Shown in pieces: positions 11,840 through 23,589 of a stretch of 64,000 nucleotides of DNA. Where the stretch lies: NCBI GenBank assembly GCA_027579435.1, contig JANBPK010000771.1, forward strand, positions 62,001 to 126,000, written 5' to 3'. Position 1 is the stretch's first letter. Each line of letters opens with the position of its first letter. The DNA comes from Candolleomyces eurysporus (lineage: Eukaryota > Basidiomycota > Agaricomycetes > Agaricales > Psathyrellaceae). The position numbers and the translations under genes are program-made. The notes under the pieces were generated by a model. The model made no database searches, was not told the origin of the DNA, and worked only from the letters and a program-made list of their open reading frames with translations.

Positions 11840-14440
11840 AATTTATTCACACAATTAGAATTTCGTCTTCGTCCGTGTATCGAATGCGCATGATTCTGTC
11901 GAGTCGCTGGCGTAGAGGGCGGAATGAAGGAGTATATGAGGCGGGTCAGTGTTCGGGCGATTGGCAGAATTTGCTTCAGATCGCGAACAGTTCATCGCAA
12001 AACACAGGGAGAAGAAGTTCGCTAACAAGCTCACCAGAACCTGGCCGTGAGACATTGCCTGAAAACTAAATCAATATCCGAAGCTGAGATAGGCGGCAGA
12101 AACGACGCACCACGCACAACTCGTCAACGAACCACGAGAGCAAAGACATGAAGAACATATACCGATTCTCCCAAGGGCGACACCAGCATCGGTATTTTTG
12201 ATATACGCATGCCTTTTTAGCCAATCTTCCTGTGCCGCGAGCAACCCGACCTACTCGAACAATGTAAACGTCCAAGGCTCACGATCGACTAATAAATCCG
12301 GACCTTCGTAATATACGACCTCGGACAGATAATCGTTAAAACAAACTCCTGTTCGCCGGCCCGTACCGTGCAAGCGAACGCGAGCGATGAACGGAATGAA
12401 TTCTCCCAATTGCTGCTATGCAATTCAAAGTGTTAGTACATCGGCCTTCGTCGTGAAACGATTCGGCAAGCTTTACCTGAATACGTTGCTTCAAACGAGC
12501 AGGAGAGCATGTATAGGCTGGTCGACTCTCGAGAGTCGTTCTTCAAGTAATTGGAGAACCAATGTCACAGCATCGGCAAACAGCAGAACGGGAAGAACTC
12601 ACGAGGCGCTACCCACCTGATGTATGACAGAGCTAAAGAGTTCTTTTCAGAACAAATTGCCCGGTATCGACAACTGTACATTGATCGTCCGACGGTAAAA
12701 TTGTGAGGGCCATGGGTGTTAAAATAAGTGAAATGGAATGTGTTATCTACGAGAAGACTGTGTCTTTTAGTCAACGTGCAAAAATTGCAATCACAGAAAA
12801 ACTTACCATCGTCTTCGACGCCAGAATCATTCCGACGCTTACTGTGTTCGCTTAACGGGTGCACTGCGAAGACCCATCGATAAGTAAGGATCGAACACCG
12901 GAGCGTCACACTTGCTGGAGGAAGCCCGATCGAGGTGCACAGGATGGTCCGCCAAAGGTGTTTGATCAAGAACCTCGAGTTAGCAAAGAAAAGCGACTTC
13001 AAGAACAACGCAGGGGCACCTTCAACGCTACCATCGCGAGCATTGCAGACGATGAAGTTCTGCGAGGGGTGAGGGTGGTAAAGGTCCGTGAGGTGCGCAC
13101 AATAAGCCACAGCAGTCTCGGGGTCGTAATGACATCTTCAATGTATTGCCCCTGAATGCTAACAATGACACCAACTGCTACAGCTGGCCGTGCGTGATTT
13201 CGCATCCTCTCGCGAGCCAGGCCACTGGAACGGTGAGCCATCCTTCCGTGCCGGAGAATGAGCATCATTAGAACCGGTACGCGCCATACAAGCTGGCGTA
13301 CTTACTAAGAGCAGCGACAGGCTACGGTGTCCCTGGTGATCTGATCCTTAGTGTACTTCCAGAGGCGGATTAGGAAGTCAATGAGGTCAATGGGTCTCTT
13401 CCCAGGCTGTAAGTACCCAAAGATGAGTCGGTGGACGTAGGTATTCATGTGGGGGAAGACCCGAACGGATTTCCCTACCTGAATATCAGGCAACCGAAGG
13501 CCATCGAAGGCGGACTCATCTCGAAGGGCATGAGCCATTTTGAGGTACTGGCCATGGAATGGGTTACCTAGCCATTGCAGCCCACATCAGCGGTAAAGTC
13601 CCAGCCAAATTGCTAGACACCAGGATCGTTCATCAAAGTCGGTCGGCACTGATATCTTCCCCTCCTCCGCAGCCTGCTACTAAGCGAAGCCTGGAGGCAA
13701 CGTCGGTAAAGAGAGGCGGTGAACTCATTGATCCCGCAGACACGTTGAATGCAGACGATGTCGTTGACGTTATGACCGAACGAGGACGGCAAAGGCAAGG
13801 GCGAGTGTGATATCGAACAAACCGTAAGCTGAGACAGCATATATAGCGGTCGCTGGCGACGGAATTCGATAAGCCTGCTGTTCCTACGTTGCTGCTGCTG
13901 CCTGTTGAGCCTGCGCCATGCCTGCATTTGCATCCGCTATTCCTGTTGCGGAAGTTGGGCATTTGTGGATGGAGGCTGGTGAGGACTGGCTGTTGCTCGA
14001 GCTTCTCCAACCTAGACCGGAATACGGGCGGTCCAGATAAGTACTCCGAGGCCCAAGCTACGAGACTTGCAAAAACGTTATCTGGAGAACGGGACGATTC
14101 GTTGATAAAAGCTTCAGATGAGGGCTAATTTCCTCCACTTTGACGCAAGATTCAAGAGATCGACGCAAGGTAGAAAAAACGACGAGGAGGAGGAGGCCGT
14201 CGGTACTAGCATAGAGTGATGAGGTATGCGAGCGGATCTGCCTAGGAGAATCACAAGCATGCTTTCGAGGACGAAATACCGCTCGGAGAATGTGAGGCTA
14301 TTTGTTGTGCAACCGCCGCCAGTTCAGCTTCAGAGCTATTAGCCAGAGAGACACTAGTAATCGCGATTCAGCCAAGGCCGAATTTAATTTCGAAATCGAG
14401 AATAGCCAGAAGATCAGTCGATTCATGCACCGAGGTGGAG
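11840..14440 (-). pseudogene. Hsp70-like ATPase pseudogene, copy B
   Basis: It has the same fragment order as copy A on the minus strand: MAHALRDESAFDGLRLPDIQ (from 13538), MNTYVHRLIFGYLQPGKRPI and DFLIRLWKYTKDQITRDT (13300-13450), AYCAHLTDLYHPHPSQNFIV (around 13050-13110, the ATP-binding region after the EPEAA block), and RYTDEDEIL near 11870. In-frame stops and frame changes lie between the blocks, and a 365-bp insertion splits the N-terminal part. Together with copy A it shows the gene was already one unit with the hydrolase before duplication and that both copies have since decayed. Confidence 0.65.
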
Positions 14441-14763
14441 GCTCATTCCAAACTTCCAACCAATTCTGAGACTCGTCAGTAAATCCGGGTACCGGATATC
14501 ACCGAGTCTTTCCCACCACTCGCCGTGGCCACGTTCCTCCGCTCCTTGACGTCGTATTCGCACTTCACAATTATCGCCTTGCCTAGGATACGGCGAAACG
14601 AGAGAAATCATTTCAAGGAAACGGTTACGGATGGTATGTATTGAACAGGTGTCAAGGAAGGACCAGAGAGTAGCAAGGAATGGCTAGTGAAACTATTAAA
14701 CGTATGTCCTACAGTTGAACTATACGCAGACTATACAAATTATTATGTTGACGCTAATAAAAA

Positions 14764-15859
14764 TCAGTTATAGAGGAACTCCTTAAGCACGCGCTTGTAT
14801 TTATCCGGCTCCTCGAAGAGAGCAGTATGGCTAGAATTCTGTCAAGAACATTTTCTTCAGTAACAGGCTTCATGATGCAATGATACAAGAGACGGCACTG
14901 ACCTCGAACCTGACCCATCTGACATTGGGGATCTTCTGGACGAATGGCTTGACCACGATATCGGCTGCTTCATCGTATCTGCCATTGGTAACCAAGGTTG
15001 GAGCCTTGATCTTGGGGAGGGAGGGGATGATTGTCCAGTTTCTCAAAGAGCCAGTGATTGTGAACTCGGATGGGCCGTTCCTGTCAATGAAGATGGGTAA
15101 GCCTTCATATAATCTAGAATGAATGAAGAGAATGACTGACATGGTAAGGTAAACCGTAGGGTCGTTCTCAATCGCGGCGAAACCCTCAAGCAACGACGGA
15201 GGAAAAGGGTCCAGCCTGCAGAAGTGCTTGGAGTAGAAGTAGTTGGACGCGTTCTCGTATTCCTCCGTATCCGTCTCTCCAGTTTCTTCTCCTCTGATCA
15301 ACGCGTCGCGAATAGCTGGGGGCAACTGGGAGATCCAGGTCCTCTGCGCCTCTATCCAAAGAGCCATAGAAGCGGGGCCCGACCAAAGTACAAGGTGCTT
15401 CAGGCCTTTGGGTTGTTCCACCGCGTGCATAGCGCCCAACATGGCGCCCCAAGAATGGCCAATCAAGTCGTATTCGGTGATTTTCAGCTTCTTCAGAACA
15501 TTGTCGAGTTCTGCAAGGAATAGCTGCTCCGTCCAGAATGTGGTGTTGCCCATCCTCTCCGGGTAGTGCGTCGACTTCCCGTTGCCGATCTGGTCGTAAA
15601 CGATGAGGGGGCCGGGGCGACCTTTGGTCACTGGGGCCAAGGCCTCCAGGTATCCCGAATTGACTCCAGGGCCACCGTGAAGAGCGATGAGGGGTCGTAC
15701 GCCAGGTTTGAGGTTGCCGATGATCCTGTACCAGGTCTTCCCAATTTCCCCCGTCGAAGGAATCCTGAAGTCGAGGCGACCCTCGCTGACAGGTGTGCCA
15801 TTGGCCGACGTTACGAGACCGACGATGCAGAGAAGCGCGGTTACAATACGAGGTAGCAT
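14764..15859 (-). CDS. Secreted alpha/beta hydrolase, proline iminopeptidase / L-amino-acid amidase-like
   Basis: Exons 14903-15859 and 14764-14838 are joined by a 64-bp GTCAGT..CAG intron and encode 343 residues. A signal peptide of about 20 residues precedes the hydrolase fold. The oxyanion-hole motif HGGPG is at residues 61-65 and the nucleophile Ser136 lies in GHSWG. Asp296 sits in NGRYDEA and His323 in NSSHT in the last exon, completing a Ser-Asp-His triad. I start at MLPRIV because copy A has the same start and signal peptide; an upstream in-frame extension has no such support. The family cleaves N-terminal Pro or hydrolyses amino-acid amides; the exact substrate cannot be told. Export suggests extracellular peptide use. 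Confidence 0.85.
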
Positions 15860-17636
15860 TGTGAGGCTGGCTGGGTGCATCAATCTACTCACATTGGCGA
15901 CTTTAAAGCACTCTCCGCGCTAATTCGTTGTGACATTTCTGACGTTCTGACGTTCAGGTCCACAAGTGTCAACTTCCCCATGGACCTTGTTTATCGTGGT
16001 GCCTCTGTCATCTGCTGATGATCTGTCAATTCGATCCTTCATTGCTATTCTGAGGCATTCTTCCCCATGGTTTTGGCATGGTTCTACCGTAACGATCTAT
16101 GAATAATCATATTCAATTCCGACCTCGGCATTGCACTATCGCGGTGAGTCCTTTCACAAATTGCTAACTACCACTTCCACAAGTGCGAGTGGTGTCACCC
16201 GGTCGCCGAGTTGAGCTCATCCCGCTCCGCAAATCCGATGTCAGCATTCAAGTCGGCTCTCGATATAGGAAGCACCCAGACGCAACGGCCGTAGGTTCGA
16301 GGATGTTACATGTCCCGGTCTTCTCTTCTACACCCGCTCTTCCTTGCGTTGCTCATGATGTAGGAATTGGTGAGTTCACTCTTCGATGATGCCCGCTCTT
16401 TAGAAAGCGGTTCCTTGAATTACGAAGAATCGAGCACACATAACGACGCTCATAGCCATCATGGCTTGGAACCGCGCCCGCTTCGTTCTGAGCGGACGTT
16501 TCCTGAATTACTTTCACATCGTGCGGAGCTGTACGTATTCTATTTATTCTTTTTGACCACCCACCGCTGGCATGGTCTATTCATAAAACCTTTCTAGTGG
16601 ACCGTCTCGGGAAACCTAGAGATGTTCGGATCTCTGTTCGAGACGCCGTGATGGTGTTCGAATTGAGTGACTATTACGGGCTTCACGCTGACGATGCCTG
16701 TTCAAACCCGAGCCTTGGAAGTCGCTGGATTCGGATCCCACCTGGAAAGGGGAGGTCGTACGCAGCGTCCATGTTCCACCAGATTGCCTGAATTTCATGC
16801 GCTAAAACCTAACTCAGACCAAGAAGGGTGCCCTGAGGACAAAACGTAGGTTGGGCATGCTAATCCCTGATATAGCTACGATAGGCAGCTGCTTCTCTGT
16901 AACTGTAAGAGTCACATTACGACGGAGCCTCGTATTGATTTGCTTGTGACAGCACTATGTCGTCGACCGCTAAAGCTCCACACGTGCGTAAAGACTGCAC
17001 AGATATGCGAGCTTGGAGAGTTACTACAGAAATATTGATTATTTTAATCAAGCTGCATAGTACTTATGTCTTACCCTAGCAACAGTTGTGTCAGGACGGG
17101 ATTCAAACACTTTGGCCCGACGATGCGGCATATGGCGTTGGGTGGTCTCATCTTAACGCTTATCAACTATAACTATGCTACCGTCGGGGGGCAGTGTCGA
17201 CGCAAGGGCGTGGTTCCTTCTTTACTCGGGGCACTGGCAAGACATCAGGGGAGGGCTTCTCTCTGCTTGCTGCTTGCAAGCAGAAGTCAATAAGTACGAG
17301 GTGATCAACTGCACCATTCGGCCCCCCGCGAACGACGCATTGATTCCCTCGGCCAAGCCGGACTGAATGCATGACCTTTCGGATATCCATCTCACATATT
17401 CTCACCGAATGTAAGAAGTCAGGTAGTCAAGATTGTTATACGGGGAGCACGGAGACGATTTTGTTTCCAATCTGATCAAAGAACCACAACGCTGATTGTT
17501 CGGACTTGTTTCACTGACGGCATCGGTGCACATGAGCAAACCGTGGAAGGATGATATGTACAGCACGGTCTCCTGAATCTATCCTTTCCTCAACCACCAC
17601 CCCACCGTCGCCCCTGACCTTTCAAACTTAAGCGAC
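15860..17636. other. Intergenic, end of duplication and unique spacer
   Basis: Up to 16752 this is the copy B counterpart of 10967-11833. From 16753 to 17636 I see unique sequence with no recognisable gene; the open frames (for example 17066-17293) are short and featureless. Confidence 0.5.
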
Positions 17637-17925
17637 ATGCCCCGATCCGGCGACTATTCCCCAGTGTCGAGCCAGGAGGGTGAGATTCTCCTTGGAGGAG
17701 AGTCTGGAGAGAAGTACTCTAGCAGAAAGAAGTCGGATATCAAGGGATATGCTCTGTATGCATTCCTCGCACTCGTGGTCCTCTTTAACGGTGTGCTTTT
17801 CACGAGCACGATGCTCAAGCAGCAGAAGGTTATCTTGACCATGAAGCAAGAAAGGATCGTTGAGCGCCTGCCTCGGCCTGATCCTTTCATTGGTCTGCCT
17901 GTCAACATGGCATCACACTCGACCT
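17637..17925 (+). pseudogene. 5' exon of an unknown single-pass membrane protein
   Basis: A start codon at 17637 opens a 96-codon exon: a polar Ser/Glu-rich cytosolic head, a basic KKSDIK stretch, a hydrophobic segment (YALYAFLALVVLFNGVLF, about residues 40-58), then a juxtamembrane polar helix and LPRPDPFIGLP. A GTAAGC donor follows at 17926. I cannot find a downstream exon that continues a plausible protein: the nearest acceptors lead to stops within tens of codons. It may be the surviving head of a UstYa-like (DUF3328) or related type II membrane protein, but none of the diagnostic HxxHC motifs is visible, so I give no function. Confidence 0.4.
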
Positions 17926-18778
17926 GTAAGCGTTCCAGCTCCCTCACAGGGAACTCATTCGATAGCTTGTGCTTACACCTCGTCTCGCTACCAGGAACAT
18001 TATCCACTTCCACGGCAGACTTGGAGAGATCGCTTGTCGTTTGATGCTTATTGCCAGTCTGTCGGGTATACCCTCTAGAGCTGCTTGGCAGTTTTGTAGT
18101 TGGCGTGAAATAGTAACAGAGCATTGGAGTCTAGGATTCTTGCAGTCCCCTGAAACAGACTCTCGATGAGAGGAGAACATCGTTCTCTTACTGGGTCGAA
18201 TTGCGGTAGCACCTCCATTCAAAAGCACTCTGCGTACTGGAGCCTATCTAAGAGAAGTTTCCGAGTCCGACTCGGAGCTCGGTGCTGCACGAAACATGTG
18301 GGTGACTGTTTGTCGCTCTGCACTACCTAGTACGCCGTCGGCTCCGTCATTGGGCGCTCACCGCTCACCAACGGCCGACATCGCGCCTTAGCCCATTCGC
18401 TCTGAGGATTACATCACACATGTCTGTGATGAGGATGACAAGCGCATGGAGCCGACTTCGGTATTTTCTAGCTTCAGGATGGCGATGAATGGATTCGCAC
18501 ATCAGACAAACCCGGTCGATCCCAAATTCCAGTCCTGACAACCATCTTTATTAAGATGCACGGCGTCGGGCGACGGTGAGCATGCAATCAGGAGCTGTTA
18601 GCTCAACTGCCCTCCCACAATTCGGATAGCACTGTCCCAGCGAGGAAAGTAGTAGAGGGACGTAAATTCGTGAGCACCGCTCTATTAGGTTAGCAATATT
18701 TACAATATTTCTAAAAGTACATCGAAGCCCTCGTAACCCGAATTCGACTTTCCAGTTTAACCACCGGGCAGAAGCGAC
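17926..18778. other. Intergenic
   Basis: There is no supported gene. This is the 3' flank of the membrane-protein exon and of the minus-strand reductase gene; only short frames without motifs occur. Confidence 0.5.
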
Positions 18779-20112
18779 TTAGGTTGTCTCTCGGGGACGA
18801 GAAACCAGCTTGACCCCCGACACGTTGTCTTCCTGTAGTCTCTTCAACCCATCGGCTACGCCTTTAAGTCCGTTAGGCAAGACCTCAACTCTATTCGGCT
18901 GAGACGGAGGCGGAATATCAGCAACAGTACGAGTGGCAGGACCGGACTGTCATTTTATCAACACACCTGAATATCACCGGCTTCAAGGAGTGCTGTCACA
19001 TGAGCCCAGAAGTCTCTCATCAGCTGTACATTGTGTGGCAATCTCTTATCTCCAACTACCTGCACAACAGTCTTGTTTTCCTTTGGACCCCTCTCCGCAG
19101 TGAACGGCTGGGGGTTCAGAACGGTCAGGATATGGCCACCAGAAACAAGGACGTCGAGTCCTGCTTTCTGTGTATCCGGAAGCGAGATAGCGTCGAATAC
19201 GTATTGGATCGGTTTGTCTGTGATAGCGCCAACGTGCTCTTTCGAGAGAGGTATGTGTCGATCCAGGACATGGGTGGCTCCGAGAGACTTGAGGAAAACT
19301 TCATGCTTAACCGAAGAGGTTGTGATGATTGGGTCGAAGCCAGAGAGACGGGCGAATTGAAGGGCTGCATCGCGACGAATACGTATGAGCGTAGGTCGTA
19401 AGTACGTCACCGGTACCGTGCAAAAGTCATAGAATCGACTGACCGAGTTGGCCCACAGAGCTAGATCCACCGATAATAACGATGGGTGTGCCAGCGTACT
19501 TGCCTCTCGCACCACCATTCAAGGGGCTGTCGAGCCCCAAGCCATAGGGGTTGACGTTGTATAATCCAAGGTAAGCCGTGGTGAGTGCAACAGGGATTGA
19601 GGAGGCCTCGTCAAAAGAGATATTGGGAGGAATCTGACAAACAGAGATGTCGTCAGGCGGACAGTAAGTAGCATTGGATTTTCTATACTTTTGCTAAAGT
19701 ATGGACGTCTGCTGTGGTGTACTCCTGCAATCCATTATGGTGGTTCTCTTGGTAGACGCCCTGGAAGAACCTGAAAAGTCCATCAAGGAAGCCATTATTA
19801 CCACACAGTCGTTAACTAGTGGTCACCCGGAGTCGAATTAGGCACTTACACCTTGTCGCCTTTAGAGAACTGCGACACTCCTTCGCCCAGTTCCACCACC
19901 TCACCAGCGATGTCGGAACCCAAGACGTGGGGAAATACCCCACTGAAAATTCCACGTCTCTGGATCTTCCAGTCGACCGGGTTGAGAGCTGTCGAATGAA
20001 CCTTAACCAAAACCTCATCTTTTCCGGGCTTGTAAACGGGAAGGGTGGTTAGAACGAGTTCACCAAACTTCTCCGGAAGGACGAGAGCCGTTTGCGTATT
20101 GGCACTCGACAT
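18779..20112 (-). CDS. Enoyl-reductase-like MDR oxidoreductase (ToxD/CipB type), copy 1
   Basis: Five exons: 19850-20112, 19689-19770, 19444-19633, 18967-19364 and 18779-18898 (263, 82, 190, 398 and 120 bp), 350 residues. The N-terminal GroES-like fold has ALNPVDWKIQ and LGSDIAGEVVELG. The Rossmann half has IVIIGGSSSVGQ and SLGATHVLDR, an NADPH site. The usual catalytic-zinc Cys/His pattern is absent, as expected for the zinc-free trans-enoyl reductase / quinone reductase branch found as stand-alone enzymes or as partners of polyketide synthases. No synthase is visible in the window. Copy 2 at 21091-22396 has exactly the same exon lengths, and the two share upstream sequence, so they arose by tandem duplication. 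Confidence 0.85.
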
Positions 20113-21090
20113 GACGCTGAGATCGAGAAAGAGGATAGTCAGGGGGAGACAACTGCTTGTTATGAGAGAACATAATCCAGTTTCCTAGCTTTATATCGTT
20201 CTGAGGGTTGAGATGAAATCAGGGTGACGATGATTGCACCATCTAGTACAAACTATGAGCGTTTCGACGCTGAGTAAGAGAAGTGGCTTCGCTGACAAAG
20301 GATATTGGAGAAAAACGCATTGAGACGAAGCAGGCGACCAGTGATGGAATTGAGAGATAGTCTATTATGGTATATATGCCGCCAGTCTCTTGGTAAGAAC
20401 TGGTACCCTCAAACCCGAGGGAGCTCGATGAAATCCCATGGAGCGAACCTGACGAGTGCTGGCACCTTCTCGGAGAGGCCACACAAGATACGGTAGAGAA
20501 ACAAGCAAGCGATGAACAGGGTAGACTTTGACTTGAAGAAGAGAATTTCCGGGGAACTAGTGATCACCCACGACAGTTCTCAGTGCTTGAGTGACTCCTC
20601 TGGAGATCAGGGTTTGCAAGGTCCTCATAGCAGAAGATTAGGTGGGAGCAGAAATTTCANCATAACGCTCTGAGGGGGAAAATAATAGAGATTTCGAGAG
20701 CTTTAGCAAGCCAGAGAGAGATTGCGCTGACATGTGGGGTTTCCACACATCAAGGTTTGCATCAACTTGGATTCGTGGAGCGCCGGAGTGACGCTTTGCT
20801 CTTGGTGGGGCGCTCCAGGGCGCTCCACATAATGATATTCTAAGCCGCCGTGATCAAGGTAGCTCATAAATTTGCGAGCTCTTGAGAGGTGTGCTGAAGA
20901 TATGCGACACCCTCGAATATGAAGGATAATCCCGAGAAGCAAAGCCGCGTTGCATGGTCGTCTGAGCACTCGATCGGCCAAGTTGCTACGGAAAAGCAAT
21001 CGAAATATCTTACAGAGAACTTTGTAAATTACATTGGTATCTTCATGCGCCAAATTCAACTGTTCAGTTTACCCACTGGACAGCAACTAC
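20113..21090. other. Promoter side of reductase copy 1 and spacer
   Basis: About 200 bp upstream of the start (to about 20330) are conserved with the region upstream of copy 2 (22400-22620), including CTAGCTTTATATCGT and TTTCGACGCTGAGTAAGA. The shared TTTATAT is a candidate TATA element about 80 bp from the start codon. The remainder, with one N at 20660, holds no gene I can support. Confidence 0.5.
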
Positions 21091-22396
21091 TTAATATGTC
21101 TCTCCAGGACGAGAAATCAGCTTAACGCCAGACACCTTGTTTTCCTGCAGTCTCGTCAAACCGTCGGGTACGCCGTTAAGCCCGTTAGGCAATACCTCCA
21201 CTCGATTCGGCTGCGGCGGGGGCAAAGCATCAGTACAAGACGCAGAACCCAGGTTGATATGTTTTACACACCTTAAGATCACCGGCTTCAAGAAGCGCCG
21301 TCGCATGAGCCCAGAAGTCTCGCAACAACTGTACATTGTGTGGCAGTTTCTTCGCTCCGATGACCCACACAGCAGACTTGTGTTCCTTTGGACCCCTCTC
21401 CTCGGTGAACGGTTCGGGTTTGAGAACAGTAGCGATCTGACCACCAGAAGCAAGGAGGTCGAACCCTGCTTTCTGGGTATCCGGAAGCGAGATAGCGTCG
21501 TATACATATTTGATCGGTTTGTCCGTGATGGCGCGAACACGCTCCTTCGAAAGGGGTGTGTATCGATCCAGGACGTGGGTGGCTCCTAAAGTCTTGAGGA
21601 AAGCTTCGTGCTTAGCCGAAGCTGTTGTGATGATAGGGCTGAAGCCGGATAGCTGGGCAAGTTGAATGGCTGCAGTGACGAAGAATGTGAACGTGAACAA
21701 GGGCATCAAGAAAAAGATGAGTGAATCGACTGACCGAGTTGGCCCACCGAACTAGATCCACCGATGACGACGATGGGCGTACCAGCGTACTTGCCTCTCG
21801 CCCCATCATTCACGGGCGCGTCGAGGCCGAAACCATGGGGATTGACGTTGTAGAATCCAACGTAAGCCGCGGTAAGTGCAATGGGGATTGAGGAAGCCTC
21901 GTCGAAAGAAACGTTGGGAGGAATCTGCGACAGAGATGTTATCAGACGAGGATGAGAAGTGGTCGATTGTCTTTACCTTTGCTGAAGTATGAACATCTGC
22001 TGTGGTATACTCCTGGAATCCAGTATGATTGTTCTCTTGATAGACGCCTTGGAAGAACCTGACATGTTCATCAAAGCACGCATTGGCGTGCCGTCGTCAG
22101 CCAGAAATCATTTAGAGTCAATGGGACACTTACACTTTGTCTCCTTTGGAGAACTGCGACACTCCCTCGCCCAATCCCACCACCTCACCAGCGATGTCGG
22201 CACCCAGGACGAGGGGTAATACTTCACTGTAAAATCCAAGTTTCTGGATCTTCCAGTCGACCGGGTTGAGAGCTGTCGAGTGAACCTTTACTAACACCTC
22301 GTCCTTGGCGGGCTCGTAGACGGGAAGCGTGGTCAGGACAAGTTCACCAAACTTCTCTGGAAGAATGAGGGCCTTTTGGGTTTGGGCACTAGACAT
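21091..22396 (-). CDS. Enoyl-reductase-like MDR oxidoreductase (ToxD/CipB type), copy 2
   Basis: Exons 22134-22396, 21977-22058, 21735-21924, 21272-21669 and 21091-21210 have lengths identical to copy 1 and encode 350 residues. The same motifs are present: ALNPVDWKIQ, LGADIAGEVVGLG, IVVIGGSSSVGQ, SLPDTQKAG. All splice signals are canonical and there is no in-frame stop, so this copy is intact. Differences from copy 1 are scattered substitutions that keep the frame, suggesting that both are under selection. It is a cytosolic NADPH-dependent reductase acting on an activated double bond or a quinone; the substrate is unknown. Confidence 0.85.
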
Positions 22397-23589
22397 GGCT
22401 GAGGACGAGATAAAGCGCAGTCAAGGAAAAGGAATAGCTTGTTGTGGGAACGCACAATCTACCTTCCTAGCTTTATATCGTGGGGCCTGAGAGGAAATCA
22501 GGGTTGAAGATAATTGCACCATCTTGTATAAACCATTAGCCTTTCGACGCTGAGTAAGAAAACTGGATGCTGACAAAGGAGATTTGAAGGCGAAGCAACG
22601 CAATGAGGCGAAACAGTCTACTAGCGGAATTTGGAGATGGCCTACATAGGTCGACGGTTGCTTGGTATGGATTGGCCATCTCCAACAAAGCCGAGGGATG
22701 TCGGTGATCAACGAGCTTGGCGAGGTGCCGCCTTCTCCCAAGGAGACTGCGCAAGATCGGATAAAGAAAGAAAGGTCGCGGAAGTAGACTTTCAAGATGA
22801 TAAGAAGAGGATCTCAGGGAGACTGGTGGCCGCTCACGGCCCAGTTCTCAGTACTTAAAGTTAGAGCCAAACAGAAGATGCAAGGTGTCCACAGCGGAAG
22901 ATTGGGTGAATGTAGAACCTTCGTGAGCTCGAGGGGCCACCATTTTTTCTTGTTACTTGAGCCTCCTATAAATATTAGAGCATTTATGAGGAAACTGTAT
23001 ACGAGAGCTAGCAAGATGAGAGCTAGAGATGGCGCTGGTAGGTGGGCAAGTGGGACGGTTTGCTATAGTGGACAGGGCCGCGGGCGGCCCGATCTGACCC
23101 GGCCAGGCACAAAGCAAGCCGCAAATAAGTGGACCGCCCAATGCAACGCTTTGTTCCTCTTTGTTCCCGCCGACCATCTCTAGCGCTGCCATTCCTCGAT
23201 GACGAAACATCATCACTGCGAGCCGCGGCCCTGAGCCAAGCTTGCGGTGGAGAAAATTGACTGATGACGGTGGCGACATCCCCACCGCAGCAGTCCAGAG
23301 CAGTGCGGCTGAGCCTGAGGCGCCAACGTGGAGATCTACAGGCTTCTCGGTCGAATATGGCCACGGAGCAACGCCGCCACCCACATAACTGCGACAAATG
23401 GCGAAATCGTGGTCATGAGGTCTTGGCGGAAGCAAGACGGAAGCATCTTTGCGGTGGAGACAGCTTCATCACACCAAGTNCCGTCCGGACGGGTCATAAG
23501 CGACTTAAATTCGGGCGCCCAGATTTATTGTATGTGACAGCACCTACCTCTGCCTTTTTCATGTTACTCATTTTCGACCTTCTACATCG
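22397..23589. other. Promoter side of reductase copy 2 and spacer
   Basis: The first 200-250 bp repeat the upstream region of copy 1. Beyond that, GC rises (23050-23480) and one N occurs at 23480. Overlapping frames on both strands here have no recognisable domain and look like chance open frames in GC-rich DNA. Confidence 0.45.

Larger units (their letters stand above)
11834..16752. repeat. Tandem segmental duplication, copy B
   Basis: This is the second direct copy of the Hsp70-like / hydrolase unit, about 4.9 kb. It is longer than copy A mainly because of about 365 bp at roughly 13980-14345 that copy A lacks; these sit inside the 5' part of the Hsp70-like relic. Similarity to copy A ends near 16752, right after the phrase GGATCCCACCTGGAAAGG. 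Confidence 0.8.

Noticed and set aside
12565..13110. 181-codon minus-strand frame as a separate gene
   Set aside because: It is a chance run through fragments of the Hsp70-like relic; only the piece AYCAHLTDLYHP .. is meaningful and its neighbours lie in other frames.
17637..18100. UstYa-like (DUF3328) cyclisation gene of a ribosomal-peptide cluster
   Set aside because: The N-terminal membrane segment fits, but neither HxxHC motif nor a precursor-peptide gene is visible nearby.
18779..22396. Part of a polyketide gene cluster
   Set aside because: ToxD/CipB-type reductases can belong to such clusters, but no synthase, P450, methyltransferase or transporter is present in the window.
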